The notes beneath the pieces were generated by a model, which saw only the letters and a list, made by a program, of their open reading frames with translations, had not been told where the DNA came from and did not search any database. From NCBI RefSeq assembly GCF_014534685.1, contig NZ_JACVVX010000004.1, positions 62,001 through 126,000 on the forward strand: a DNA stretch of 64,000 nt, read 5' to 3'. The stretch is from Oryzicola mucosus (GTDB taxonomy: Bacteria; Pseudomonadota; Alphaproteobacteria; Rhizobiales; Rhizobiaceae). Shown piece after piece: positions 1 to 9,578 of the stretch. The position numbers and the translations under genes are program-made. Each line of letters opens with the position of its first letter. Position 1 is the first letter of the stretch.

Positions 1-899
1 ATTCGGTCGCGACGGCTGCGCCGGGCCACGGTGAGGCCCTTGCCCGTGATCATCGCCTCCAACGCATCGCCGCGTTCGGGGTGGCGCGGCACGATGATGG
101 TGAGCAGGCCTTTGCGCCTGTTGCGCACCATCGCATGCACCTCGGCGGCAATGTCTTCCTCGCCCTCATGCGTCGAGATGGCGGCCCAGGTGGGACGCGT
201 ACCGATTTGCTTCCGCAAGGTATCGAGCGCCTTCTCGTCCACCGGCGGCGGGTTGGTGTCGACCTTCAAATTGCCCGAAACCGAAACCGGCCGCGCGCCC
301 AAGGTGTGGAACCGCTCCCCGTCGACATCCGATTGCGCGACGACATGAGCTAAGTTTTCAAACAGGGCTTCCGCGACGAAGGGCCGTTTCTTCCAGGATT
401 TGAACGAACGGTCCGACAGCCTGCCATTGACCAGCACCTGGGGCACGCGTCGCGCGCCGAGTTCCAGGAGGGTCATCGGCCAAATCTCCGATTCGGCGAT
501 AATCGCCAGATCGGGGCGCCAATGATCGAGGAATTTGCTGATCGCCGGCTTGAGGTCGAGCGGCACATATTGGTGGATGACGCGGTCGCCGAGCCGATCC
601 TGCACCACCTGGGCCGAGGTCACCGTGCCGGTTGTCAGCACAATGTTGACGCCGTAGGACAGGATGCTCTCTATCAGGGGAATGACGGCGATGGTCTCGC
701 CGACGCTCGCCGCATGCGCCCAGATCAGCGGGCCGGACGGGCGCTCGCGGCTTGCCACGCCATAGCGCTCGCGCCGGCGCGCACGGTCTTCCTTGCCCCT
801 GGAACTGCGCCAGGTGACATAGCCGCCCACGAAGGGATAGGCAGCGGCACCTGCGAGGCGGTACCCTCTGAGCAAGGCCCGTGCCCAGCGTTCACTCAT
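1..899 (-). CDS. waaA: 3-deoxy-D-manno-octulosonic acid (Kdo) transferase, 3' end outside the window
   Basis: Transfers Kdo from CMP-Kdo to lipid A precursor at the inner membrane during LPS core assembly. Translation of the minus strand from the ATG at 899 gives about 299 residues with no stop before the window edge, so the C-terminal part is missing. The N-terminus has a hydrophobic, membrane-anchoring stretch (about residues 8-30) and then the family motif WAHAASVGE (residues 60-68), whose Glu is the catalytic base in WaaA. Later segments (AESEIWP, NGRLSDRSF, SGNLKVD) are also typical of the GT-B N-domain. The start codon overlaps the stop of the upstream DUF374 gene (ATGA), which argues for translational coupling in an envelope-lipid operon. 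Confidence 0.93.
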   Translation of the reverse strand, partial: MSERWARALLRGYRLAGAAAYPFVGGYVTWRSSRGKEDRARRRERYGVASRERPSGPLIWAHAASVGETIAVIPLIESILSYGVNIVLTTGTVTSAQVVQDRLGDRVIHQYVPLDLKPAISKFLDHWRPDLAIIAESEIWPMTLLELGARRVPQVLVNGRLSDRSFKSWKKRPFVAEALFENLAHVVAQSDVDGERFHTLGARPVSVSGNLKVDTNPPPVDEKALDTLRKQIGTRPTWAAISTHEGEEDIAAEVHAMVRNRRKGLLTIIVPRHPERGDALEAMITGKGLTVARRSRRDR

Positions 900-1687
900 G
901 TGCGGCGATCCACAAGCCTGTAGGCCTCGACCGTCGCGGCATTCAGCGATGCCGTCAGTTCAAGACGCTTTTCTTCCATTTCCGCCTCGGTGGCATCCGG
1001 GGAGACCTCGACAGGCGTGCCGGCGACGATGGCGGAACGGCCGAACGGTAGGCTGATCGTGGTCTTGTCCCAACTGCGTTCCAGCACCTTGCGCCGGCTG
1101 GTGGTAATGGCCGCGGGCACGATGGGGCGGCCTGACAGGCGCGCCAGAAGGATGATGCCCATGCCGGAGTCGCGGGGGGTACCATGAGGAATGTCGGCGA
1201 TCATGCAGACGTTCTTGCCGCCATCGAGCGCCTTTTTCAGGGCAATGAGCGCGGTGGCGCCACCTTTTTCACGGCCGCGCGTGTTTTCGCGCCCACCCGA
1301 GCCGCGCACGGCATCGATGCCGAAACGCTGGATGACCATGGCGTTGAGTTCGGCGTCGGCGCTGCGCGAGACCATGGCAACGAGACCGCGCTTGCTGGGA
1401 TAAATGGTCGGCGCCATGAGATGCTGGCCGTGCCAGAGCGCGATGATCACCGGCTCCAGGCTGGCATGAGCGCCGGCCATCAGCGCCCGCGATTCCGGCA
1501 CCAGCGGATTGGTCAGCCGGATAAACCTGAGCGCACCCGACAGCAGGCTGGCTATCGCGCTCTTGGAGAAGCGTGACTGCGCCAGCGGCTGACGAATGCG
1601 ACGCCAGAAGGATTTCGACGCGGAGCTTCCGCGCGCCTTTTTGCCCGACGGACGCGATGCCGCCGGCGGTACCGGTCGCTGATCCAT
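896..1687 (-). CDS. DUF374 lysophospholipid acyltransferase-like protein
   Basis: About 263 residues of the DUF374 (PF04028) family, related to glycerolipid acyltransferases and often placed beside waaA in alphaproteobacteria. The conserved block ALWHGQHLMAP lies near residue 85 and a long basic Ala/Ser-rich N-terminus precedes it. The exact acyl substrate is not established, and a role in lipid A or membrane lipid acylation is inferred from its position. I chose the ATG at 1687, which shares one base with the stop of the upstream DUF4170 gene; an upstream GTG at 1690 is possible but sits too close to the AAGGAG sequence. Its 3' end overlaps the waaA start. Confidence 0.85.
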   Translation of the reverse strand: MDQRPVPPAASRPSGKKARGSSASKSFWRRIRQPLAQSRFSKSAIASLLSGALRFIRLTNPLVPESRALMAGAHASLEPVIIALWHGQHLMAPTIYPSKRGLVAMVSRSADAELNAMVIQRFGIDAVRGSGGRENTRGREKGGATALIALKKALDGGKNVCMIADIPHGTPRDSGMGIILLARLSGRPIVPAAITTSRRKVLERSWDKTTISLPFGRSAIVAGTPVEVSPDATEAEMEEKRLELTASLNAATVEAYRLVDRRT

Positions 1688-1938
1688 CACTCCTTACCAG
1701 CGGTCTTCACATCCGGTTCCAGGAGACGATGCAGGTGAACGACGAAGTAGCGCATATGCGCGTTGTCCACGGAGCCCTGCGCCTTTGCCTTCCAGGCCAG
1801 TTCCGCCGACTTGTAATCGGGAAACACCCCGACAATATCGAGATCGTTCAGATCCCGAAACTCGGTGCCGCCGAGTTTGGTCAACTCTCCACCGAACACC
1901 AGATGCAGAAGCTGCTTCTTTTCGCTTTCCTCGGCCAT
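1687..1938 (-). CDS. DUF4170 domain-containing protein
   Basis: A short soluble protein of about 83 residues with the DUF4170 pattern (LHLVFGGEL, FRDLNDLDIVGVFPDY, a YFVVHLHRLL C-terminal segment). This family is almost confined to alphaproteobacteria and normally lies just upstream of the DUF374-waaA pair, as here. Biochemical function is unknown. The ATG at 1938 is preceded by AAGGA at a six-base spacing and is preferred to the ATG fifteen bases upstream. The 3' end is coupled to the DUF374 gene. Confidence 0.85.
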   Translation of the reverse strand: MAEESEKKQLLHLVFGGELTKLGGTEFRDLNDLDIVGVFPDYKSAELAWKAKAQGSVDNAHMRYFVVHLHRLLEPDVKTAGKE

Positions 1939-2014
1939 TTCAGTCCTTAACATTTCGCGAGAATGTCGCTTTTCCTAAACGAAAGCGCGTGAATTTGAAA
2001 CCATTTCCGAACGG

Positions 2015-2815
2015 TCAGCGATCAAGGCGAGCCAAGGTAGAAACCATGACATGCAGAAGTTCGCCACTACCTGCCGCCAAAGCGCCGTGTTGCACGCGCG
2101 CGCTCGCATAATGCGGCCGTTCGCCCGACGGATCGAGCAGCCTTCCGCCCGCTTCCCAAAGGATGAGATCGGCAGCCGCGATGTCCCAATCATGGGAATT
2201 GGGCCTTACGAAGGTCGCATCCAGTCGACCCGCTGCAATCATGGCAACGCGATAGGCCAGCGACGGGACATAAGATATGTGCCGCATCCTAGCCTTGAGC
2301 GGCGCGGGCAGCGCACTGAGCAACGGATTGGGACCGCCGATGGATGGCGCGGCACCGATGGGCGGCACCGCAAGCCGCTCCCCATTCAGGAAGGCCCCGC
2401 CCCCGGGCAAGGCTGTGAATGTCTCGCCCTTGGCAGGGCACTCCAGCACACCGGCAATCGTACGTCCGTTGTCGACCACGGCGGCACTGACGCACCAGAC
2501 ATCGCCGCCGGCGAGGAACCCGCGTGTACCGTCGATCGGGTCGACCACGAAGGTGCGCCGCCGGTCCAGCCGCGAAAGATCGTCAGCCGTCTCCTCGGAC
2601 AGCCAGCCATAGTCGGGGCGGGCGGCCAGAAGCGTTTCGCGGAGAAATTTGTCCGCAGCGTAATCGGCCTCGCTGACCGGCGATTGGCCGGTCTTCATCC
2701 ACACCTCTGGATCCTTGCGGAAATAACGCAGCGCGATGCGCCCGGCCTCGGCAGCGGCCTCGCGCAAAAGCTCCAGGTCGGCTTCCGCGTCCGGATATGT
2801 CTCAACTGCCTGCAA
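2015..2815 (-). CDS. cysQ: 3'(2'),5'-bisphosphate nucleotidase CysQ, inositol monophosphatase family
   Basis: Mg-dependent phosphatase that removes the 3'-phosphate of PAP/PAPS, recycling the by-product of sulfate assimilation and sulfotransfer. The 266-residue length suits the family. Metal-binding motifs of the IMPase fold are visible: LSEET (E74/E75), VDPIDGTRGF (D92, D95) and HDWDIAAADLI near residue 210. The gene overlaps the 3' end of pmbA by 14 bases and reads the same way, so the two are probably cotranscribed. A general inositol monophosphatase is the alternative; the compact size and the GTRGF form of the motif favour CysQ. Confidence 0.85.
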   Translation of the reverse strand: MQAVETYPDAEADLELLREAAAEAGRIALRYFRKDPEVWMKTGQSPVSEADYAADKFLRETLLAARPDYGWLSEETADDLSRLDRRRTFVVDPIDGTRGFLAGGDVWCVSAAVVDNGRTIAGVLECPAKGETFTALPGGGAFLNGERLAVPPIGAAPSIGGPNPLLSALPAPLKARMRHISYVPSLAYRVAMIAAGRLDATFVRPNSHDWDIAAADLILWEAGGRLLDPSGERPHYASARVQHGALAAGSGELLHVMVSTLARLDR

Positions 2816-4145
2816 GGGTCATCCCTTCGATCAGCAGCGTGGGGGCGGCGGTGCCGAAATGGCGGTCGATATCGCTGGCCGGAACCATGCGCAGGAACAT
2901 GTCCTTGAGATTGGAGGCGATGGTCACTTCCGAGACCGGATAGGCCAGCTCGCCATTCTCGATCCAGAAGCCGGATGCGCCGCGGCTGTATTCGCCCGTG
3001 ACCATGTCGACGCCCTGGCCGAACACCTCGGTGACGTAGAAGCCGCTCTTGATGCCGGCAATCATGTCCTTCGGCGCCATGTCGCCGGGCTCGATGGAAA
3101 AATTGGTCGAAGACGGCGAGACCGACGAGCCGCCGCGTGCGCCGCGCCCGTTGGTCTTGAGGCCGAGTTCACGCGCGACCGAGGTCGACAGAAACCAGTG
3201 GTTGAGCACGCCTTTTTCGACCATGATGAGCGTTTCACCCTCGACACCCTCGCCGTCGAACGGGCGTGAGGCCTGGCCGCGGCGCTTCAGTGGCTCGTCG
3301 ATGGCGGTAATGCCTGCGGAGGCCACCTGCTTGCCCATCATCTCGCGCAGGAAGCTGGTCTTGCGCGCAACCGATGCGCCGTTGATCGCACCGGCGAGAT
3401 GTCCTGCAATGCCGCGTGCCACGCGCGGATCGAACACGACGTCGACCTGCCCAGTCGCAGCCTTGCGCGCATTCAGCCGGCGCACGGCGCGCTCTCCCGC
3501 GCTGCGGCCGATAGTCTGGGGGTCTTCGAGATCGGAGAAATGCTGACGCGAGGAGAAGTCGTAATCGCGCTCCATACCGGTCCCCTCGCCGGCGATGACG
3601 CTGACGGAGCGTGAAAAGCGCGAGCCGACATAATGGCCGACGAAACCGCTCGAGGTAGCCAGAACCAGCCCGCCGAGACCGGCGCTTGCGCCACTGCCTG
3701 CGGAGTTTGCTACGCCTTTCACCGAAAGCGCCGCCTCCTCCATGGCAAGCGCGGCGTCCTTGAGCTGCTCGGCGGAAACAGTCGTCGCGTCGAACAGGTC
3801 GAGATCGCGGATCTTGGTGGCGAGCAGCGCCGGATCGGCAAGCCCCTGATAGGGATCTTCAGGTGAAACCTTGGCCATGGCGATGGCGCGCTCGGCAAGC
3901 GTCGCCGGATCGGAGGCAACCGTCGCGGACACGCTTGCGACGCGATTGCCGACGAAGACACGCAGCGACATGTCCTCGCTTTCCGAGGCCTCGGTGTTTT
4001 CCACCTTGCCCAGACGCACGGAGACGCCCGCCGAGCGGCCGCGCACCGCCACCGCATCGGCTGCGTCGGCGCCGGCTTTGCGGGCGGCTTCGACCAAAGC
4101 GGCAACGCGATCGGTCAATTTTGCGGCGTCGGTGGTGTCAGTCAT
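2802..4145 (-). CDS. pmbA: TldD/PmbA family metalloprotease subunit (PmbA/TldE type)
   Basis: A 447-residue member of the U62 TldD/TldE family. In E. coli the TldD-TldE heterodimer is an unfolded-peptide protease that matures microcins and degrades the CcdA antitoxin. TldE/PmbA is the non-metal partner, and this sequence shows no HExxxH, as expected for TldE. Conserved blocks include the GSRFSRSVSVIAGEGTGMERDYD region, a GASVARKTSF segment, and NHWFLSTSVARELG followed by GGSSVSPSSTNF. No tldD partner lies next to it. It starts 147 bases from the divergent MATE gene and overlaps cysQ downstream. Confidence 0.9.
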   Translation of the reverse strand: MTDTTDAAKLTDRVAALVEAARKAGADAADAVAVRGRSAGVSVRLGKVENTEASESEDMSLRVFVGNRVASVSATVASDPATLAERAIAMAKVSPEDPYQGLADPALLATKIRDLDLFDATTVSAEQLKDAALAMEEAALSVKGVANSAGSGASAGLGGLVLATSSGFVGHYVGSRFSRSVSVIAGEGTGMERDYDFSSRQHFSDLEDPQTIGRSAGERAVRRLNARKAATGQVDVVFDPRVARGIAGHLAGAINGASVARKTSFLREMMGKQVASAGITAIDEPLKRRGQASRPFDGEGVEGETLIMVEKGVLNHWFLSTSVARELGLKTNGRGARGGSSVSPSSTNFSIEPGDMAPKDMIAGIKSGFYVTEVFGQGVDMVTGEYSRGASGFWIENGELAYPVSEVTIASNLKDMFLRMVPASDIDRHFGTAAPTLLIEGMTLAGS

Positions 4146-4292
4146 GAAATCCTATCCGGCTCACCCATAAGGGCGCGACAACTCAGTTCGTCTGCACCAT
4201 CTATTGTCCTGCATCGGCTTGTGCAATGGCCCGGCTCATGGTCAAACCGCTGCGAAGCTGTCGGCAGGCCCACAAATCCGGGAGGAGAAATC

Positions 4293-5723
4293 ATGGCGGA
4301 TGCTCGCGTGTTGGGCAACGACGCCAAGTTCACCACCGGATCGACCATGCGCCATGTGATCGTCATGGCGGGTACGGGCTCGATCGGCCTGATCGCGGTT
4401 TTCATCGTCGATGCGCTGAACCTTTTCTACATTTCCATGCTCGGTGTGGAGGAACTCGCCGCCGCCATCGGCTTCGCGTCGACCCTTCTGTTCTTCACCG
4501 TCTCGATCTCGATCGGCTTCACCATTGCCTGCAGCGCGCTGGTCTCGCGCGCGCTTGGACGCGGCAGCCGCGAGGATGCGGCGCGTATGGCCGGCGCATC
4601 ACTGGTCTATACCGGTCTCGCCTCGGGCTTGCTGGTGACCCTCGCCTGGCCCTTCCTGCACACGCTTTTGGGCTGGATCGGGGCAACCGGCGAGACGCTG
4701 CGGCTGTCGACGCGCTTCCTGCAGATCGTCCTGCCGTCGATGGTGGTGATGTCGCTTGGCATGTGCACAACCGGCATCCTGCGCGGCGTGGGCGATGCGC
4801 GGCGCGCCATGTATGTGACGCTCGGCGGCGGGATCGCGGCTGCGGTGCTCGACCCGCTGTTCATCTTCGGCTTCGACCTCGGGCTCGATGGCGCGGCCAT
4901 CTCGACGGTGCTGTCGCGCTTCGTGCTGCTCGGCATCGGCCTGCATGGCGCCCACATCGTGCATCGGCTTATCCGCTTTCCCGACCTTACCCGGCTCAGG
5001 GAAGCCGCCAGACCGTTTTTCGCCATCGGCCTGCCTGCCCTGCTGACGCAGATCGCAACGCCCATCGGCAACACCTTCGTGACGGTGCAGATCGCTGCCT
5101 TCGGCGACCAGGCGGTTGCAGGCTGGGCTGTCATCGGCCGCATCATTCCGGTTGCCTTCGGCGTCATCTTCGCGCTCTCGGGCGCCGTCGGGCCGATCCT
5201 GGGACAGAATTTCGGCGCCCGGAAATACGACCGTCTCATCGGCACGATGCGCGATTCGCTGACTTTCACCGTGATCTACGTTCTCGCGGTCTGGGCGCTT
5301 CTGGCAATCTTCGCCAACTCCATCGCCGATCTGTTCGGCACCCAGGCGCTGGCGCGCGACCTGATCCTGTTCTTCTGCCATTTCGCGGCCGGCAGCTTCC
5401 TGTTCAACGGGGCGATTTTCGTTTCCAGCGCTGCCTTCAACAATCTCGGCTACCCCACCTATTCGACCGTCTTCAACTGGGGCCGCTCGACGCTGGGCGT
5501 CATCCCCTTCGTCTGGATCGGCGCGCATTATTGGGGCGTGTTCGGCGCGCTCGCCGGTTGGGGCCTCGGCGCTGTTGTGTTCGGTATCCTGTCGGTCGTG
5601 GTCTGTTTCAGGGTGTTGCGCGGCATCGCCGCCCAGCCGCCCGCGCCCGATCCGCACATGCCGGCGCCGCCGCCGTCAGGCGATTCGCCGTTTTCCAGCG
5701 ACAAAGCCGCGACCATTTCCTGA
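4293..5723 (+). CDS. MATE family efflux transporter
   Basis: Multidrug/toxin extrusion protein of 476 residues in the inner membrane, exporting substrates against Na+ or H+. About twelve hydrophobic segments arranged as two similar halves are visible, with MATE features such as the GRGSREDAARMAGASL segment between early helices and a repeat-related GPILGQNFGARKYDRL loop in the second half. An ATG at 4293 is preceded by GGAGGAG at good spacing, so I discard the in-frame extension of 24 residues. The C-terminus is a Pro-rich soluble tail. It ends five bases from the convergent patatin gene. Substrate cannot be told from sequence. Confidence 0.9.
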   Translation: MADARVLGNDAKFTTGSTMRHVIVMAGTGSIGLIAVFIVDALNLFYISMLGVEELAAAIGFASTLLFFTVSISIGFTIACSALVSRALGRGSREDAARMAGASLVYTGLASGLLVTLAWPFLHTLLGWIGATGETLRLSTRFLQIVLPSMVVMSLGMCTTGILRGVGDARRAMYVTLGGGIAAAVLDPLFIFGFDLGLDGAAISTVLSRFVLLGIGLHGAHIVHRLIRFPDLTRLREAARPFFAIGLPALLTQIATPIGNTFVTVQIAAFGDQAVAGWAVIGRIIPVAFGVIFALSGAVGPILGQNFGARKYDRLIGTMRDSLTFTVIYVLAVWALLAIFANSIADLFGTQALARDLILFFCHFAAGSFLFNGAIFVSSAAFNNLGYPTYSTVFNWGRSTLGVIPFVWIGAHYWGVFGALAGWGLGAVVFGILSVVVCFRVLRGIAAQPPAPDPHMPAPPPSGDSPFSSDKAATIS

Positions 5724-5728
5724 TTAGA

Positions 5729-6553
5729 TCAAGCTTCGAGCAGTGGCGTCAGCGCCCGCTTGAGGTCGTCCTTGGTCGAAACGGTCGCGGCCATGATCTG
5801 ATCGGCTTTCAGGAAGTCGAGCACGCGAAAGCGCGACACCGGCGGGCGCAGGAGAATGTCGGGCTGGCATCGCTGCAGTTGGCCGGTGATAATGGACTGC
5901 ATCATCAACTGGCCGGCGCCGAACATCAGGTCGAGAGTGCTCGGGCGCTTGTCTTCGCTCGGCACTGGCCCGCCAACGACCTCGACGGCAATGACGATAT
6001 CGGCCTTGCTCATCAGGATGTCGAAAGGCACCGGATTGTAGATGCCGCCGTCGATATAGAGACAGCCGTCACGGGTGACGGGCCGGAACGCCGCCGGGAT
6101 GGCAGAGGATGCGGCAATCGCGGAGTTCAGGTCGCCGCTGTCGAAGACCGCAAGCTTGTGACCGAAATAGTCGGTCGCGGTGACATGCAACGGGATGTGC
6201 AATTCCTCAAACGTATCCGGCACCGCTTCAGGCAGGAAAGCCTTTAGAACGCGCTCGATGTTGAATTGCCCGAGCCGGAAGCCGCGGTCGACGATCTCGG
6301 CAAACGAACCCGGCCGCGCCTTCCAGATGCGGCTGGCCACCTCGGCCCGCCGCCCCAGCATGGTCAAGGCGTAGTGGTGGATGTCCTTGCCGGTCATGCC
6401 CGACGCCATGGCCGCCCCCATGATCGAGCCGATCGAGGATCCGGCGATGGCCACGGGTTTTACCCCAAGGTCGTCCAGAGCCTCGATGGCGTGGATATGG
6501 GCGAGCCCGCGCGCGCCTCCGCCACCGAACGCGACGGCAACGGACCTGCTCAT
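5729..6553 (-). CDS. Patatin-like phospholipase (RssA/NTE type)
   Basis: A 274-residue soluble patatin-fold hydrolase using a Ser-Asp dyad on lipid acyl esters. The oxyanion-hole motif GGGGARGLAHI is at residues 10-20, the nucleophile elbow GSSIG at 38-42 (Ser40), and the catalytic Asp in DGGIYNP near residue 170. There is no signal peptide, so it is probably cytoplasmic or membrane-associated. Its ATG overlaps the TGA of the upstream M16 gene, making it the last gene of a three-gene operon. Lipid substrate is unknown. Confidence 0.88.
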   Translation of the reverse strand: MSRSVAVAFGGGGARGLAHIHAIEALDDLGVKPVAIAGSSIGSIMGAAMASGMTGKDIHHYALTMLGRRAEVASRIWKARPGSFAEIVDRGFRLGQFNIERVLKAFLPEAVPDTFEELHIPLHVTATDYFGHKLAVFDSGDLNSAIAASSAIPAAFRPVTRDGCLYIDGGIYNPVPFDILMSKADIVIAVEVVGGPVPSEDKRPSTLDLMFGAGQLMMQSIITGQLQRCQPDILLRPPVSRFRVLDFLKADQIMAATVSTKDDLKRALTPLLEA

Positions 6554-7902
6554 CCCTTGCTCTCACCCAGCGTGCCGGCCGGGCCGAGGATCATGACGGC
6601 CGGCTCGGTGGTCAACAGACGCTTGGCAGCGGCCTTGACCTGGTCGAGCGTGATTGCCTCAAGCAGCGCGGTACGCTTTTCCATATAATCGATACCGAGA
6701 TTGTCGCGCTGCATCACCAGAAGTGTGCCGGCGATAGCCTGCGACGAGTCGAGATTGTTGATGGCATAGGCGCCGATGACGTATTTCTTGGCGGCATCCA
6801 GTTCCTCCTGCGTCGGGCCCTTCTCGGCCATGTCGCGAATCACGTCGCGCATCACCTGAAGCGCCTCGGCCGCACGGTCCGATCGCGTTGCGGTGCCGAT
6901 GGTCAGGCTGGTCGAGTGGCTCTGGTTGGAAAGGCCGGAGTTTACGCCATAGGCCAGGCCTCGCTTCTCGCGAACCTCTTGAAACAGCCGGGACGTAAAC
7001 GTGCCGCCGCCCAAAATCTGATTCATCAGCGCAGCGGCCAGATACTCGGAATCGCCACGCTTCAGGCCGGGATAATAGAGGTGCAGGGAGGTCTGCGGCA
7101 GGTCGTACTCATATTGCGAGACTTGGTCGAGCTTCGGGTCGACATCGGCAACCGGCACAAGATCGGCCTTCTCGGGCAGATCGCCGAACACCTCGTCGAG
7201 CTTCTTCTTCAGCGTGTCCGCGTCGATGGCGCCGACGACGGCGACGCGCAAATTGTCACGCGCGAAATTCGCCTTGTGGAACGCCTTCAGATCGTCGCGG
7301 GTAATCGAGGCCAGCGTGGGCTGGGTGCCCTGATCATCCCGCGCATAGGGATGGTCGCCGTAAAGCGCCTTGGCCCATTGCCGGCCCGCCAAAGTCTGCG
7401 GATCACGCGCGGAAGCGACGATGCCCGACACGATCTGGTTGCGGATGCGGTCCATCGGCGCCTGGTCGAAGCGCGGCTGCTGAACGGCTAGCTTGAGAAG
7501 ATCGAAGGCCTCGTCCTTCTTGTCCGCCAGCATGCGCATCGAGCCGCTGACGGCGTCGTTGCTCTCCTTGAAGCTCATTTCGGCGCCCGCATCGTCCAGT
7601 TTGATCTGGAACGCATCGCTGTCGAGGTCGCCAGCACCTTCGTCGAACAGGCCGGTCATCAGGTTGGCGAGGCCCTCCTTGCCAACGGGATCCTGCGTGC
7701 TGCCGCCTTCGAACGCGAATTGCACAGCCACGATCGGCACCGAATAGTCCTCGACCAGCCAGGCGGTGACGCCCTTGTCGGATTTGACCTCCTGGATCTT
7801 CACCGCGGCCTGCGACGCAGCGGCAAAGGCCAGCACGAAGGCCATGGAAGCGGCAAGCAGGATGGATGGGGCAGCAAGCCTTGCACGGAGCATATTGGTC
7901 AT
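6550..7902 (-). CDS. M16 family peptidase-like protein, probable non-catalytic partner
   Basis: Exported protein of about 450 residues with an N-terminal signal peptide (hydrophobic stretch then SQAAV) and the two-domain M16 (insulinase/PqqL) fold. At the usual zinc site it has LANLMTGLFDEGAGD instead of HxxEH, so the zinc ligands are absent. The C-terminal M16 domain motifs (LGGGTFTSRLFQEVREKRGLAYG) are intact. In two-gene M16 pairs one subunit typically keeps the zinc site and the other carries the R/Y substrate-binding pair, which fits here. The start is the ATG at 7902, two bases before the upstream stop and preceded by GGAG; a longer reading would overlap the upstream gene. Confidence 0.88.
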   Translation of the reverse strand: MTNMLRARLAAPSILLAASMAFVLAFAAASQAAVKIQEVKSDKGVTAWLVEDYSVPIVAVQFAFEGGSTQDPVGKEGLANLMTGLFDEGAGDLDSDAFQIKLDDAGAEMSFKESNDAVSGSMRMLADKKDEAFDLLKLAVQQPRFDQAPMDRIRNQIVSGIVASARDPQTLAGRQWAKALYGDHPYARDDQGTQPTLASITRDDLKAFHKANFARDNLRVAVVGAIDADTLKKKLDEVFGDLPEKADLVPVADVDPKLDQVSQYEYDLPQTSLHLYYPGLKRGDSEYLAAALMNQILGGGTFTSRLFQEVREKRGLAYGVNSGLSNQSHSTSLTIGTATRSDRAAEALQVMRDVIRDMAEKGPTQEELDAAKKYVIGAYAINNLDSSQAIAGTLLVMQRDNLGIDYMEKRTALLEAITLDQVKAAAKRLLTTEPAVMILGPAGTLGESKG

Positions 7903-7903
7903 A

Positions 7904-9277
7904 TCAGTTCTCCACCGGCTGTGCGGGCATGAGGTAGCCGGCAACGGACCTTGCCGGGTTCAGATAGCGAGCGGCGACCGCCTTCACCTGATCGGCGGTG
8001 ACGGCCTGGATACGGTCGGGCCATTTCTCGACATCCTCGACGGTGCTGCCTGTGCTCAGCGCGCTGCCGTAAATCCGGGCCATGCCGGACTGGTTGTCGC
8101 GTGCAAAGATCATGCTGCGGACGAAACGGTCCTTGGCGCGCTGCAGTTCGTCGTCGGTGACGCCGTCCTTGACGATGCGGGCGAGCTGCGCATCAACCGC
8201 TTCCTCGACCTCATCGATCTTGTTCTCGCCCAGCGGCGCGCCATAGACGGTGAAGCTGGTGTCGTCGAGCATCGAGCCTTGGAAGTAAGCGCCAGCCGAC
8301 GATGCCAGACCGTTCTTGACCACCAGTTCCTGATAAAGGCGGCTGCGCATTCCACCACCCAGAATTTCCGACAGCAGGTCGAGGGCTTCGGCCTCGCCGT
8401 CCTTTGCCGTCCTGTAGGATGGAACCACCCATGACTTCGAAAAGCTCGGCACGGAGACACGGGGATCGGACATGACCACGGTGCGCTTGGTGTTCTGCTC
8501 GGGTTCGCTGGGGCGGATACGTGGCGGCAGATCCGGACCGCGCGGCACCTTGCCATAGGTCTCCTCGGCGAGCTTCTTCACCTGTTCGGGCTCGACATCG
8601 CCGGCGACCACCAGCACCGCGTTGTTGGGTGCATAAAAGGCGTCGTAAAATGCCGTTGCATCGACCCGATTCAGCTTTTCCATCTCGTGCATCCAGCCGA
8701 TGACCGGTATCCGATACGGCTGATTCTGATAAAGCGTGGCATTGACTTCCTCATCCAGAAGCGCGTCGGGGCTGCCTTCGATGCGCATGCGCCGCTCTTC
8801 GAGCACCACGTCGCGCTCGGGACCGATGACATCGTCGGTGAGGATCAGATTGCGCATCCGGTCCGCCTCGTAGGTCATCATCGTCTGAAGCACGTCAGGG
8901 GCTACCGTCTGGAAATAGGCGGTGTAGTCATAGGACGTGAAGGCGTTCTGCTCGCCGCCGATCTCGGAGACCTTGGCGTCGAACTCGCCGGCCTTGTGCG
9001 TCTTGGTGCCTTTGAACATCAGATGTTCGAAGAAATGAGCGATGCCAGACTTGCCGGGCGGCTCATCCGCGCTGCCTGCCTTGTACCACACCATATGGGT
9101 GACGATGGGCGCGCGATGATCGGGAATGACCACGACCTCCATGCCATTGTCCAACTTGAAGTCGGTGACTTTCCATTCGCTCGCCGGCGCTTCTGCCAGG
9201 ACTGGAACGGAGAACGTCAGGCACAGTGCGACTGAGGCCGACAGCAGGCGTCCGGCCCGCAACACTTCCAAATTCAT
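7904..9277 (-). CDS. M16 family zinc metallopeptidase, catalytic subunit
   Basis: A 457-residue periplasmic zinc protease. A signal peptide (about residues 1-29, ending VLAEA) is followed by the inverted zinc motif HFFEH at residues 81-85, where His81 and His85 bind zinc and Glu84 is the catalytic base. A downstream Glu-rich helix supplies the third ligand. The C-terminal M16 domain carries [22 protein letters not shown]. It is the first gene of a tight operon with a second M16 protein lacking HxxEH and a patatin, and the pair probably forms a heterodimer. The substrate may be signal-peptide remnants or other small peptides; this is inferred from the family. Confidence 0.92.
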   Translation of the reverse strand: MNLEVLRAGRLLSASVALCLTFSVPVLAEAPASEWKVTDFKLDNGMEVVVIPDHRAPIVTHMVWYKAGSADEPPGKSGIAHFFEHLMFKGTKTHKAGEFDAKVSEIGGEQNAFTSYDYTAYFQTVAPDVLQTMMTYEADRMRNLILTDDVIGPERDVVLEERRMRIEGSPDALLDEEVNATLYQNQPYRIPVIGWMHEMEKLNRVDATAFYDAFYAPNNAVLVVAGDVEPEQVKKLAEETYGKVPRGPDLPPRIRPSEPEQNTKRTVVMSDPRVSVPSFSKSWVVPSYRTAKDGEAEALDLLSEILGGGMRSRLYQELVVKNGLASSAGAYFQGSMLDDTSFTVYGAPLGENKIDEVEEAVDAQLARIVKDGVTDDELQRAKDRFVRSMIFARDNQSGMARIYGSALSTGSTVEDVEKWPDRIQAVTADQVKAVAARYLNPARSVAGYLMPAQPVEN

Positions 9278-9578
9278 CGATGACTCCCTGCAGGAACTGC
9301 GATGGCAGGCTTATAAGCCGAACCGCTTATAGTCGAAAGTTAAGTCTTGGTCATAATGGGATTGAAAGAGGCCGAACTTCGACGGGCCGCCAAAAGCTCT
9401 GACGTAATCCGCCCATTCAGGCCGAAAGCCCGCAGGGTCGGGCGCGCGTGCGGTCAACACCTCGTGACAGGAAACCGACTAAAGCGAGACGCTCGTCCAA
9501 TCCTGTCAAAAACATGTCAACAAAATGCCGATTGCCCTTGAACGGTCCAAATTCACGAATACATAGCCTCCTAATAAT
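9278..9578 (-). other. Intergenic region between the divergent M16 and MarR genes
   Basis: A 301-base stretch with no convincing coding region; the open frames across it are short and lack ribosome sites. It must contain the promoters of both flanking divergent transcripts. I could not assign -35/-10 boxes with confidence. AT content rises in its last 40 bases towards the MarR gene. Confidence 0.5.

Noticed and set aside
4599..5657. A 352-residue open frame opposite the MATE gene
   Set aside because: Extreme His/Asp/Arg/Gln composition typical of antisense reading of a GC-rich membrane protein gene.
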